NCBI GenBank assembly: GCA_009887135.1
Contig: QXYA01000095.1
Location: 1 to 64,000, forward strand
Length of the DNA: 64,000 nt
Source: Candidatus Poseidoniales archaeon
GTDB lineage: Archaea; Thermoplasmatota; Poseidoniia; Poseidoniales; Poseidoniaceae
Direction of reading: 5' to 3'
In this document: one piece after another, positions 27,644 through 35,620 of the stretch
How the letters are laid out: each line of letters opens with the position of its first letter
How positions within the stretch are numbered: the stretch's first letter is position 1
Translations under genes and position numbers: made by a program
The notes under the pieces: generated by a model
The model's input: only the letters and a program-made list of their open reading frames with translations
Database searches by the model: none
Told to the model about the DNA's origin: nothing

Positions 27644-28171
27644 ATGGGAGAAGAAGACATGGATGCTTCTGAGTCTATTCTCGTCAATGAATCCGAGACC
27701 TCTCTGGTTGTTGAAGAGCATTCTACACCTGTATCAGAAAGTGAAATCTTCAAAGATATGCTTCGACATATGATGGCTCCGCTCATCCTTGGAATGCTCT
27801 TTGGGTCTATCTGGCAAATCGTGGTTATGCCGAAGATTGACTTTTTTCCTAATCCCGTCCACGGTTCGTTCATGATTTATCTTGTACTCTCGCCATTGAT
27901 TTACAAATTCCTCGTTGGGCAAGAGATGAGACGTGCCAAAGAGTATGCACTCGGAGTTCTATCTGTTGCTATCGTGCTATCGGTGGTTTGGATTCTCCCC
28001 CAACAATCATCCTTGTACTGTGGCGTTTTTTTGACGGGAATCGCTTGGCTATGGTTGAGTTCATTCTGGTTACAGTTTGAATTCCCACCGTTCCGATACG
28101 GCTTATGGCATGCAATTGCAGTCAACATAGGAGCCTTTGGAGGAAGTGTCCTCACGTACATCTACATCTGA
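27644..28171 (+). CDS. Hypothetical multi-pass membrane protein
   Basis: Family not recognised. The 175 residues have an acidic N-terminus (about 1-42) and then about five hydrophobic helices separated by short loops, ending YIYI. There is no obvious catalytic motif. It is divergent from the dioxygenase genes, with about 57 nt between starts, and its stop lies directly against the convergent panB gene. Confidence 0.75.
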   Translation: MGEEDMDASESILVNESETSLVVEEHSTPVSESEIFKDMLRHMMAPLILGMLFGSIWQIVVMPKIDFFPNPVHGSFMIYLVLSPLIYKFLVGQEMRRAKEYALGVLSVAIVLSVVWILPQQSSLYCGVFLTGIAWLWLSSFWLQFEFPPFRYGLWHAIAVNIGAFGGSVLTYIYI

Positions 28172-28993
28172 TCAGGATGTATAAGATTCAGATTCGCTCG
28201 GGAAGTCGCCCGAACGAACATCATCGCAATACGAGCGAATTGCAGTATCAATATCCTCTGCAAGATTGAGATATCGGCGTAAGAAACGTGGCGAGAAATC
28301 CATTGTGATTCCAAGCAGATCGTGCAGAACGAGAACTTGTCCATCACAATGAGGCCCTGCGCCAATTCCAATCACTGGAATTGTCAATTCCTGTTGAACT
28401 CTTTGAGCCAAATCTTTCGGGATTTTTTCGAGAACAATGGCAAAGCAACCAGCCTTTTCCAATAACTTAGCATCTTCAATGAGTTTGTCTGCTTCCTCGT
28501 CTTCCTTTGCTCGCACTGAATAGGTACCAAACTTGTAGATGCTTTGTGGTGTAAGACCGAGATGACCCATGACCGGAATTCCAGCTGTAAGGATACGTTC
28601 AATCGATTCAACGATTTCAGAACCACCTTCGAGTTTGACAGCATGTCCTTCTGCTTCTTTCATAATTCGAACTGCTGAGTCAAGAGCGAGGCGGGAGTTT
28701 CCCTGATAAGAACCAAATGGCATATCTACAACGATAAGGGCTCGATCAACTGCTCGTTGAACACACTGAGCATGATAGATCATATGGTCGAGTGTCATTG
28801 GAACCGTTGTGACTTGTCCAGCCATGACATTTGATGCTGAATCACCAACAAGAATCACGTCGACACCTGCTCCATCAACAAGACGAGCAAGTGAATAATC
28901 ATATGCAGTAAGCATAGTGATTGGTTCTTTGACTCGCTTCATTTCTTGTAAGGTATGTGTTGTTACCTTGGTTGCTTTTCCATGAATTGACAT
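28172..28993 (-). CDS. panB: Ketopantoate hydroxymethyltransferase PanB
   Basis: PanB adds a hydroxymethyl group from methylene-tetrahydrofolate (or archaeal equivalent) to 2-oxoisovalerate in pantothenate and CoA synthesis. The 273-residue length is normal, and conserved parts are seen: [26 protein letters not shown] (metal site), [13 protein letters not shown] and [14 protein letters not shown]. The start [15 protein letters not shown] fits. It lies 54 nt downstream of the aldehyde dehydrogenase gene on the same strand; an AT-rich TATA-like stretch in that gap may give it its own promoter. Confidence 0.96.
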   Translation of the reverse strand: MSIHGKATKVTTHTLQEMKRVKEPITMLTAYDYSLARLVDGAGVDVILVGDSASNVMAGQVTTVPMTLDHMIYHAQCVQRAVDRALIVVDMPFGSYQGNSRLALDSAVRIMKEAEGHAVKLEGGSEIVESIERILTAGIPVMGHLGLTPQSIYKFGTYSVRAKEDEEADKLIEDAKLLEKAGCFAIVLEKIPKDLAQRVQQELTIPVIGIGAGPHCDGQVLVLHDLLGITMDFSPRFLRRYLNLAEDIDTAIRSYCDDVRSGDFPSESESYTS

Positions 28994-29047
28994 AGGTCTC
29001 CCTCATGTTTCCGATTGGCTTCTACGTTTCAAAGTCTCGCTATGAAA

Positions 29048-30493
29048 TTAATCATGTTTAATGCAAACATTGAGCGGTACTGAGAAGAATCCAAGACTCC
29101 AGCGGCCACCTTCGCGACCAACTCCAGAATGTTTCACGCCACCGAATGGTGTTCGTAAATCTCGATGCAGCCATGTGTTAATCCAGATGATACCTGTATC
29201 GATTTTCTGGGCAATGGAATGTCCACGCTCTGTATCTCCAGTCCAGATAGATCCGGCTAAACCATAATCAGTCGCATTTGCCATCTCAATGGCTTCTTCA
29301 TCTGATGAGAAACGATGGATGGTTACAACAGGACCAAAGATTTCTTCTCGAGCAGTCCTGGACAGATGAGACAAGCCTGAAATCAAGGTCGGTCGAAGAA
29401 ACGCTCCTTCAGGTGTAGGGCCAGGAGGACCTGTCATTTCTCTTGTCCCTCCAGTTAGAATCGTTCCACCTTCTTGGATTGCCAAGTTGATGTACGATTC
29501 CACCTTCTCTACATGAGCCATATTGATCAAAGCCCCGACTTGAGTTTCCGGGTGGTTCGGATCACCACATTGCATTGAGGAGACCTGAGCGACGAGATGT
29601 TGTGTAAATTCCTCTGCAATCGATTCATGGACAAGGATTCTTGAACCACAAAGACAGACTTGTCCTGAGTTCGTGAAACCTGCACGGATTGCCCCTTGCA
29701 CTGCTTGATTCATTTCAGCATCATCAAGAATGATTGTTGCATTTTTACCACCTAATTCCAATGACAATTTCTTGAACATTGGTGCGGCAGTTGCAGCAAC
29801 ATGCCGTCCTGTATCAGTGCCCCCCGTGAATGAAATGGCTTTGATACCTTCATGCTCAAGAATCTGTTGACCAACTTCTGGACCGTACCCATTGACGATG
29901 TTCAAGACACCATCTGGCAATCCAATCTCTTGACAGACTTCTGCAAGCAAATGTGCTGTTAACGGTGTCAATTCACTGGGTTTTGCTACAATGACATTTC
30001 CCATGAGAAGAGCGGGTGCTACTTTCCAACTCAGAAGATACAGAGGGAGATTCCATGGTGTAATCAAGCCCACAATACCGATTGGTCGTCGATGAACGAT
30101 ATTTGTCGCATCATCCATTTCGAAGACCAGATCTTCCTGTTCACGAGCAAATTCGGCAAAGAAACGAAAGTTCTCAACTGACCGCTTCGCATCAACCCTT
30201 TGTGCACGAGACCATGGTTTCCCCGTCTCCACCGCTTCTCTTTGTGCCAGTTCTTCGCTTCGAGATTCGAGAGCATCAGCGATGGCTTCCAGCCAATCTG
30301 CTCGGTCATCGAGTGTCAAATCAGCCCATTCATGCTGGGCGACACGCGCTGCAGCTACTGCGCGATACACATCGGGTTGTTTGGAACGAGGAATCGTTCC
30401 GATGAGTTGCCCCGTTGCTGGAGCAAGATTTTCAAGTGTCGTGTGATCAACAGCATCAACGAATTCTCCACCGATGAAATTCTGAACATTCAT
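29048..30493 (-). CDS. Aldehyde dehydrogenase, 2-aminomuconate-semialdehyde-type
   Basis: The 481-residue protein is a full-length NAD(P)-dependent aldehyde dehydrogenase: LITPWNLPLY at 143-152, SFTGGTDTG at 221-229, catalytic base Glu246 in LELGGK and nucleophile Cys280 in GQVC. Its overall likeness is to the 2-aminomuconic/hydroxymuconic semialdehyde dehydrogenase branch (AmnC/DmpC), which fits the nearby LigB and aminomuconate deaminase genes and would turn aminomuconate semialdehyde into 2-aminomuconate. The exact substrate is inferred from context. It overlaps the upstream asparaginase-II-like gene by 4 nt (ATGA). Confidence 0.9.
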   Translation of the reverse strand: MNVQNFIGGEFVDAVDHTTLENLAPATGQLIGTIPRSKQPDVYRAVAAARVAQHEWADLTLDDRADWLEAIADALESRSEELAQREAVETGKPWSRAQRVDAKRSVENFRFFAEFAREQEDLVFEMDDATNIVHRRPIGIVGLITPWNLPLYLLSWKVAPALLMGNVIVAKPSELTPLTAHLLAEVCQEIGLPDGVLNIVNGYGPEVGQQILEHEGIKAISFTGGTDTGRHVAATAAPMFKKLSLELGGKNATIILDDAEMNQAVQGAIRAGFTNSGQVCLCGSRILVHESIAEEFTQHLVAQVSSMQCGDPNHPETQVGALINMAHVEKVESYINLAIQEGGTILTGGTREMTGPPGPTPEGAFLRPTLISGLSHLSRTAREEIFGPVVTIHRFSSDEEAIEMANATDYGLAGSIWTGDTERGHSIAQKIDTGIIWINTWLHRDLRTPFGGVKHSGVGREGGRWSLGFFSVPLNVCIKHD

Positions 30494-31617
30494 TCCTTCA
30501 CCTCTGGGTCATAGATCCAGCGGTCTTGGTCGGGGTCCCATTCATCCCATGTAGGAATAGTTTCGAGAACAGAGTGGTATTTGTCAGGAACAATTCCTGG
30601 AACGATGAATGCTTTTTGTCGATGCAATGGATATGGATTACGTAGATCAATTCCAAGAACACCTAAGACAGCACGAGCAACGTACCATGTTGCTTGAGCA
30701 TTCCAACCATGTGCAATTTTAACCACAATTCCAAGCCCCTTTGGATAATCTGGATGTTCAATGGCGAGACCAAGTAATCCATCCGCCCCTTCTTTTGCAA
30801 TAACAGTACCTGCTCCTGCTTTGAGAATGGTTGAATCGAGTCGATTAAATCCACCGACAAGATCAGGATGCCGTACCATGGATTCCCAGATCCAATCAGC
30901 GTCTTTATCTCGCACAAGACCTGCATAAATCTGGGCTAATTCAGCAACAGTGTTGGAAACCGTGGGCAAGCCACATCCGTCTTTAGCGATACGCAATGGT
31001 GTCCAATCCTCGCCAAGAAATCTACGGATCTGTTCCATATAGGCTTCGAAAACAGGGTGATTTGGAAGCGTATATCCTGCACGGTTCCATCCCTTTTCTC
31101 GACAACCTCGAAGAATCGCTGCATGCTCTCCTGAGCAGGTGTGATACCAGCGGCGAGGACGACGGACTTGCCGGCCAAATTGAATCAAAGGAACATCTAA
31201 TGGCGTCAACATAAGCGGCCATTCGGATTCCGAAAGTAGAGATTGTGCTGCTGCTACGTGTTCGGTATCGCCGTTATGACTTGCCACCGCTATCGCTTTT
31301 TGCTCCCAAGTGAAAGGCTCGAGTTCCTTAACGAAGGCTTTGAGCATGAACGGTTTCATCATCGAACGCCCGTAACAGAGAACATTTCCCCCAAACGAAT
31401 GAATGACTTCATCACCATGCGCCCATGCTACTGCTCCATGAATGGTGGTTTCAGAAACACCATTTCGGCGATAGTCAACCAGGGGCTCCCAATCGACATC
31501 TCTCCCAGTTGGGATTCCATCGACTTGTTCCCCGAGAGGGGAATTTGGAAACAATCCGCTGCCAGGTTGACCTGGCTTTACTGCCGAGTGTGAGTGATGT
31601 TGAATTCCCATATTCAT
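30490..31617 (-). CDS. L-asparaginase II family protein
   Basis: The 375 residues match the asparaginase-II family (PF06089), which is unrelated to the type I/II enzymes of E. coli: RSMMKPFML near the Ser-x2-Lys active region, ASHNGDTEHVAA, TCSGEHAAILRGC and AKDGCGLPT are characteristic. It would release ammonia from an amide such as asparagine. Placed inside a block of amine-degrading enzymes it may act on a pathway amide, but that is inference. The start is ATG at 31617, with an alternative ATG two codons later; both ends overlap neighbours by 4 nt, indicating translational coupling. Confidence 0.9.
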   Translation of the reverse strand: MNMGIQHHSHSAVKPGQPGSGLFPNSPLGEQVDGIPTGRDVDWEPLVDYRRNGVSETTIHGAVAWAHGDEVIHSFGGNVLCYGRSMMKPFMLKAFVKELEPFTWEQKAIAVASHNGDTEHVAAAQSLLSESEWPLMLTPLDVPLIQFGRQVRRPRRWYHTCSGEHAAILRGCREKGWNRAGYTLPNHPVFEAYMEQIRRFLGEDWTPLRIAKDGCGLPTVSNTVAELAQIYAGLVRDKDADWIWESMVRHPDLVGGFNRLDSTILKAGAGTVIAKEGADGLLGLAIEHPDYPKGLGIVVKIAHGWNAQATWYVARAVLGVLGIDLRNPYPLHRQKAFIVPGIVPDKYHSVLETIPTWDEWDPDQDRWIYDPEVKE

Positions 31618-32843
31618 CCATCCTTGAGAAGTTCTTCAACGCGAGGAACAACTTTTTGCATGTATGCACGCATGTTACGACAAACACGATCACTATCATG
31701 ATTGAAGAAATCAAACCATGCCATTACTCGATCTTGTGGGTGGAAACGTTCGACCAATTGTTGAGCAACATCTTCGACATTTCCGATAAGTGCGTTTTGA
31801 GCAGCATTTTGTACCTTTGTAGGATCGATTGTTCCTTCGAGGGCATTCCAATAAGCACCTAGAGACAAATCTGCTTCACTCTGTGCAGCTAATCGTTGTT
31901 CTTCAGAAGTTAATCCTTCCTCATCATTAACAAATACGAAACTGGTTCGAGGCATATCTGAACGCTTCCATTCACCACCATCTGAATGGAAACATTGACG
32001 CATACGCTCATGTGTTGCATCGATGACTTCGGGTTGTGTAATGGAGAGATTAAAGACACGAACTGGTAGATATTTATTGACAAAAACCTGGGCTTTCGGG
32101 TCATGAGTTCCTGCGACTAAGACCAATTGATTACGATCAAATTTGTTCGGAACAATTCGAATGTCTTCGAACACATATCTTCGATCGATGGTTATTGAAT
32201 CATCTTTCGAACCGTGTGCATTCTGCACCTTTTCCCAATCGCCATCACTACGGAAATTATCACGCGTAAGTACTGTTGAGCGAATCTCATCGGAGTGAAC
32301 TACATCTCCCCTGAGTAATCTCAAGAAGATTTCACTTGCTTCAAGGAAGATCTGTCCACGCAGAGCTGGCCAAGCGGCTTCTTCGGTTGGAGTCCTCGGA
32401 ACGATTCCATATGGCCGGGCCATGAATTCAAATCGTCCTGCGGAGAACCCAACGTGGAGTTTCCTCGTGTCACCTTTGACAGCCAAAAGTTGCAATGTAT
32501 TTGCGATACGTTCTGCTTGAGCAATCGGCCCACCTGATGCAAGGATTGACACAACTGCACTTCCGATTTCAATTCGGTTTGTCTGTCGGAAAGATTCCAT
32601 CGCCAGTTGTGGGAAATCAGTACAGAGACCAACCTCTCCTTTCCAGTGTGGAACCACAGGTCTACTGTTTGATTTTTGAGTTTCAGTTGAAAGATGAGAT
32701 TGTGCAATCCAGCCGACGCCAAATCCAAGTTCATCTGCAAGCGTAAGTTGCTGAAAGTAATTCTTGAACATGGTTTGCTCAGATGGGATATGCCCTTCAT
32801 GGTCTGGAGTTTGACTGATGGAGAAGAAAATATCGTGTTCCAT
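31614..32843 (-). CDS. LLM-class flavin-dependent oxidoreductase
   Basis: The 409-residue protein is a luciferase-like monooxygenase: TIM-barrel start with FQQLTLADELGFGVGWIAQSH, later ASGGPIAQAERIANTLQLLA, and a C-terminal helical part. Such enzymes use reduced FMN or F420 to oxidise varied substrates; F420 use is possible in an archaeon but not shown by a visible motif. The start is ATG at 32843; a TTG 30 nt upstream is weaker. It is the first gene of the coupled LLM-asparaginase-ALDH block, so it may act at the first, oxygenating step of the pathway. Confidence 0.85.
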   Translation of the reverse strand: MEHDIFFSISQTPDHEGHIPSEQTMFKNYFQQLTLADELGFGVGWIAQSHLSTETQKSNSRPVVPHWKGEVGLCTDFPQLAMESFRQTNRIEIGSAVVSILASGGPIAQAERIANTLQLLAVKGDTRKLHVGFSAGRFEFMARPYGIVPRTPTEEAAWPALRGQIFLEASEIFLRLLRGDVVHSDEIRSTVLTRDNFRSDGDWEKVQNAHGSKDDSITIDRRYVFEDIRIVPNKFDRNQLVLVAGTHDPKAQVFVNKYLPVRVFNLSITQPEVIDATHERMRQCFHSDGGEWKRSDMPRTSFVFVNDEEGLTSEEQRLAAQSEADLSLGAYWNALEGTIDPTKVQNAAQNALIGNVEDVAQQLVERFHPQDRVMAWFDFFNHDSDRVCRNMRAYMQKVVPRVEELLKDG

Positions 32844-32903
32844 ACCTCTCACCTGTTCTCTCCATGAAATCAAAGGACATAACCAGTTCGACGCTCGTCT
32901 GAC

Positions 32904-33725
32904 CTATTTCTCAAGATTCGTTAATGCGTGTAGTCGCTCTTTCAAGAGGGGTGGAGTAGCGATTCCGAGTTGCATAAACAAGTGCATTGTGTCTGAAAGG
33001 AGGAGCAGGGCATCATCAAAGCGAGTCTCGATTTCTGCAAGATCTGCCAAACCCCAACTTGCAACAAGATGACCTGCTGGATGTTCCATTGATTTCGCAA
33101 TATCAAGACTCTCTTGATACATTTCAGAGGCTGTTGCAAGTTCACCAAGACTTGCTTGTGCATGAGCAACATCTGCCATTGCTTCCATTTGGAGGATATC
33201 ATTTTGATTGTTGACCGCTAGTTCTAGCCGTCGAGTATCGTGAATAATGGCTGTTTCCCAATCTTCATTCGCTCGAGCACAACGAGAAAGGACTGCTAAT
33301 CCAAAGATGAGGCCTTCCTTATCCTCCAACTTTTCTCTCAATGTCAGTGAACGACGTACAGACGCCTGAGCGCCATCAATTTCGTCTATTGAAAGAAGCA
33401 TGAGAGCGTGGTGATGAAGAACTCCAGCTGCAAGAGCCTCACCATTTTCAATCGATTCCGCTTTGAAAGCAAGTTCTGCTACATCATCGATGGACCCTTG
33501 ATTTCGTTTCAACATCTCAAAATGCGCCCAACCTTTCTCAATATCGTCTTTAGCAACAACTCCAGCGTGTTCAACCAATTTATGGAGAAGTTCGAAATCT
33601 CCTATCGATTCAACGAGAGGAAGAATCCCAAGAGCAAGGGATGTGTTGATTGATTCCATGGCTCCTCCTTGAGTCAGCATTGAAACAATTTCTTGTGCTT
33701 GTTCGGGAGTAATCTCTTCTGCCAT
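32904..33725 (-). CDS. TPR-like helical repeat protein
   Basis: The 273 residues are almost wholly helical with tetratricopeptide-style helix pairs, for example ALGILPLVESIGDFELLHKL, a run around 100-135, ADVAHAQASLGELATASEMY near 180-200, and SWGLADLAEIETRFDDALLL near 220-240. No signal peptide or membrane helix is seen, so it is probably a cytoplasmic protein-protein adaptor. Partner unknown. It lies 60 nt upstream of the LLM gene in the same direction and is divergent from the nuclease gene by 32 nt. Confidence 0.78.
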   Translation of the reverse strand: MAEEITPEQAQEIVSMLTQGGAMESINTSLALGILPLVESIGDFELLHKLVEHAGVVAKDDIEKGWAHFEMLKRNQGSIDDVAELAFKAESIENGEALAAGVLHHHALMLLSIDEIDGAQASVRRSLTLREKLEDKEGLIFGLAVLSRCARANEDWETAIIHDTRRLELAVNNQNDILQMEAMADVAHAQASLGELATASEMYQESLDIAKSMEHPAGHLVASWGLADLAEIETRFDDALLLLSDTMHLFMQLGIATPPLLKERLHALTNLEK

Positions 33726-33757
33726 GACGTGGCCATAATCAACCGCGTCAAGAACCT

Positions 33758-34777
33758 ATGGATTCTGCTGATAAAGGGCTGTATATTGATAATGTAGAGT
33801 CATCACAACAGACCATGGGTCGTTTTGACGGAGCACTACAAGGGGTTATGTTAGTGTCCCTTTTGTTACTGTTCCCCATCACCATTCAATTATTGGTCCA
33901 ACAAGATGATAGCCCTCTGTGGCGAACTGTTGTAGTCGAAATTGAATCTGATGAAGAGGACAATGGTACTGATGCACGCGCCGAATCATTATCTCGGGAA
34001 GATGTTGCCCGTATTGCTACATTTAACATCAAAGTATTCGGTGAAACAAAGATGGGTAAAGCAGAGGTTGTCGCAGAATTAGTCGAAATCGTTCATCGCT
34101 ATGACATGGTTGTTGTCCAAGAGATCAAGGATATTGATTCAACAGTCCCCTATGATTTCCTTGATGCCATTAATCAATATGGAAATGAGACATATGCTAT
34201 GGTTCTAAGTGAACGTTCTGGACTCCAGGAAGATGATAGTGGAAGCCAAGAACAATATGCATTTTATTACAGAGAGTCGGTATTTGTTCCAAACGAGGCA
34301 TGGTTGCACAATGATTCTCAAGAGGATGCATTCCAACGTGAACCCTTCATTGCAAACTTTGGAATGATGAATTTAAACAACTCTATCACAGAAAATATGA
34401 CCTTTATTACTGTACATGCCAAACCTTCCGAAGCAGTGAATGAAACCTCGGCTTTGCATGATGTTGTTGAAACGTATTTAGAAAATCGTACACAAGAGAA
34501 CATCATTTTGCTTGGTGATTTCAATGCCGATTGTAGTTATGCTTCAACATATGAATTGAATCAACTTTCACTTCGACAGCCACAATATCTGTGGGTGGTG
34601 CCAGATACTGCGGATACAGCATATTCCTCAAACAGCCATTGTGCATATGATCGAGTTGTGATGACCGGTGATATCGATGGTCGATTCTTTGGGCGATGGG
34701 GCGTAGATCGGGATATGTCTAGTTCAAATGTATCGGACCATTATCCTGTTTGGTTTGATCTCGAACGCATCGAGTAA
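33758..34777 (+). CDS. Exported DNase-I-like endonuclease/exonuclease/phosphatase
   Basis: The 339 residues have a short cytoplasmic start, one hydrophobic helix (about 29-47) and an acidic linker, so the enzyme should sit outside the membrane. The catalytic domain (about 85-335) carries EEP-family motifs: ATFNIKVFGETK, VVVQEIKD (metal Glu), LLGDFNADC and the final SDHYPV. The order matches secreted DNase I proteins, which cut extracellular DNA, plausibly for phosphate and nucleoside uptake. A CATAATC TATA-like element precedes the ATG by about 24 nt. The next gene follows after 12 nt. Confidence 0.85.
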   Translation: MDSADKGLYIDNVESSQQTMGRFDGALQGVMLVSLLLLFPITIQLLVQQDDSPLWRTVVVEIESDEEDNGTDARAESLSREDVARIATFNIKVFGETKMGKAEVVAELVEIVHRYDMVVVQEIKDIDSTVPYDFLDAINQYGNETYAMVLSERSGLQEDDSGSQEQYAFYYRESVFVPNEAWLHNDSQEDAFQREPFIANFGMMNLNNSITENMTFITVHAKPSEAVNETSALHDVVETYLENRTQENIILLGDFNADCSYASTYELNQLSLRQPQYLWVVPDTADTAYSSNSHCAYDRVVMTGDIDGRFFGRWGVDRDMSSSNVSDHYPVWFDLERIE

Positions 34778-34789
34778 GGCGGGAAGAGG

Positions 34790-35620
34790 ATGCATCGAAT
34801 TGCTTCAATTCCAGCCCGTATCAATATCATAGGCGAGCATACGGATTATGCAGGAGGCCTCTCCTTTGCATTTGCAGCACCTCAACGCCTGACCCTCAAA
34901 GCAAGAGCAATTTCTGAGGGATTTGAAGGCGAGAGTACGATTGTTTCTCTGTGGAAAGAAGCGAAAGGATGGCCGGCTCAACTGACTGTAACAAGCGAAA
35001 TTCCAATAGGAGCAGGGATGTCATCTTCAGCTGCACTATGTTTAGCAATTGTTCTGTGCATTAACAAGGACATTGAAGCATTTCAAGCTTGTCAAGAAGC
35101 ACAACGAATCGAACATGTCGTACTTGGAACAGAGTGCGGTTTACTCGATCAAATCGCAATGATGTTTTCCAAACCCAATCATGCGACATTAATTGATTTT
35201 TCAACGAATACGACAACACAACACCCCCTACCAGAATCTCATGTGTTCAAACTTATTGATTCAGGAATTCACAGAACATTGGGGGAAATGGACTATCGAA
35301 CATCTGTCGATGAACAAACAAAGAACATCCATGTCCAAGAAGAGAATCAACGTGTAAAAGAAGCGATTCGAGCCTCGCCCAATCAATTAGGATTGCTGCT
35401 CAACGCCGCTCATGAATCATTACGAACCATCGGGGTAAGTATAGAAGAGATCGATCAACAAGTGATGGTCCTTCAAAATACACCAGGAGTCTTGGGCGCT
35501 CGTATGATGGGTGGTGGCTTTGGTGGGATGATTCTCGTTCTTGTTGAACATGAGGGGATCTTACCTCAAACTGCTGTTGTCCACCCCTCAGAGGCTGGTT
35601 TTGTTCAGGAATTCCGCTAA
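34790..35620 (+). CDS. GHMP sugar kinase, galactokinase-like
   Basis: The 276-residue protein is a short GHMP kinase: substrate motif PARINIIGEHTDYAGG near the start, ATP-binding loop IPIGAGMSSSAAL near 76-88, and motif 3 GARMMGGGFGGMIL near 232-245. These make it most like galactokinase and related C1 sugar kinases, though shorter than the usual 350-390 residues. It would phosphorylate the anomeric carbon of a free sugar. Its 3' end overlaps by 33 nt the convergent GH1-nucleotidyltransferase gene, whose product could supply the sugar and use the sugar-1-phosphate. Confidence 0.87.
   Translation: MHRIASIPARINIIGEHTDYAGGLSFAFAAPQRLTLKARAISEGFEGESTIVSLWKEAKGWPAQLTVTSEIPIGAGMSSSAALCLAIVLCINKDIEAFQACQEAQRIEHVVLGTECGLLDQIAMMFSKPNHATLIDFSTNTTTQHPLPESHVFKLIDSGIHRTLGEMDYRTSVDEQTKNIHVQEENQRVKEAIRASPNQLGLLLNAAHESLRTIGVSIEEIDQQVMVLQNTPGVLGARMMGGGFGGMILVLVEHEGILPQTAVVHPSEAGFVQEFR

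Noticed and set aside
21605..30493. A complete kynurenine pathway for tryptophan degradation
   Set aside because: Only a formamidase-like hydrolase and later-step-like enzymes are seen; no tryptophan dioxygenase, kynureninase or cupin-type hydroxyanthranilate dioxygenase is in the window, so the amn-type route fits better.
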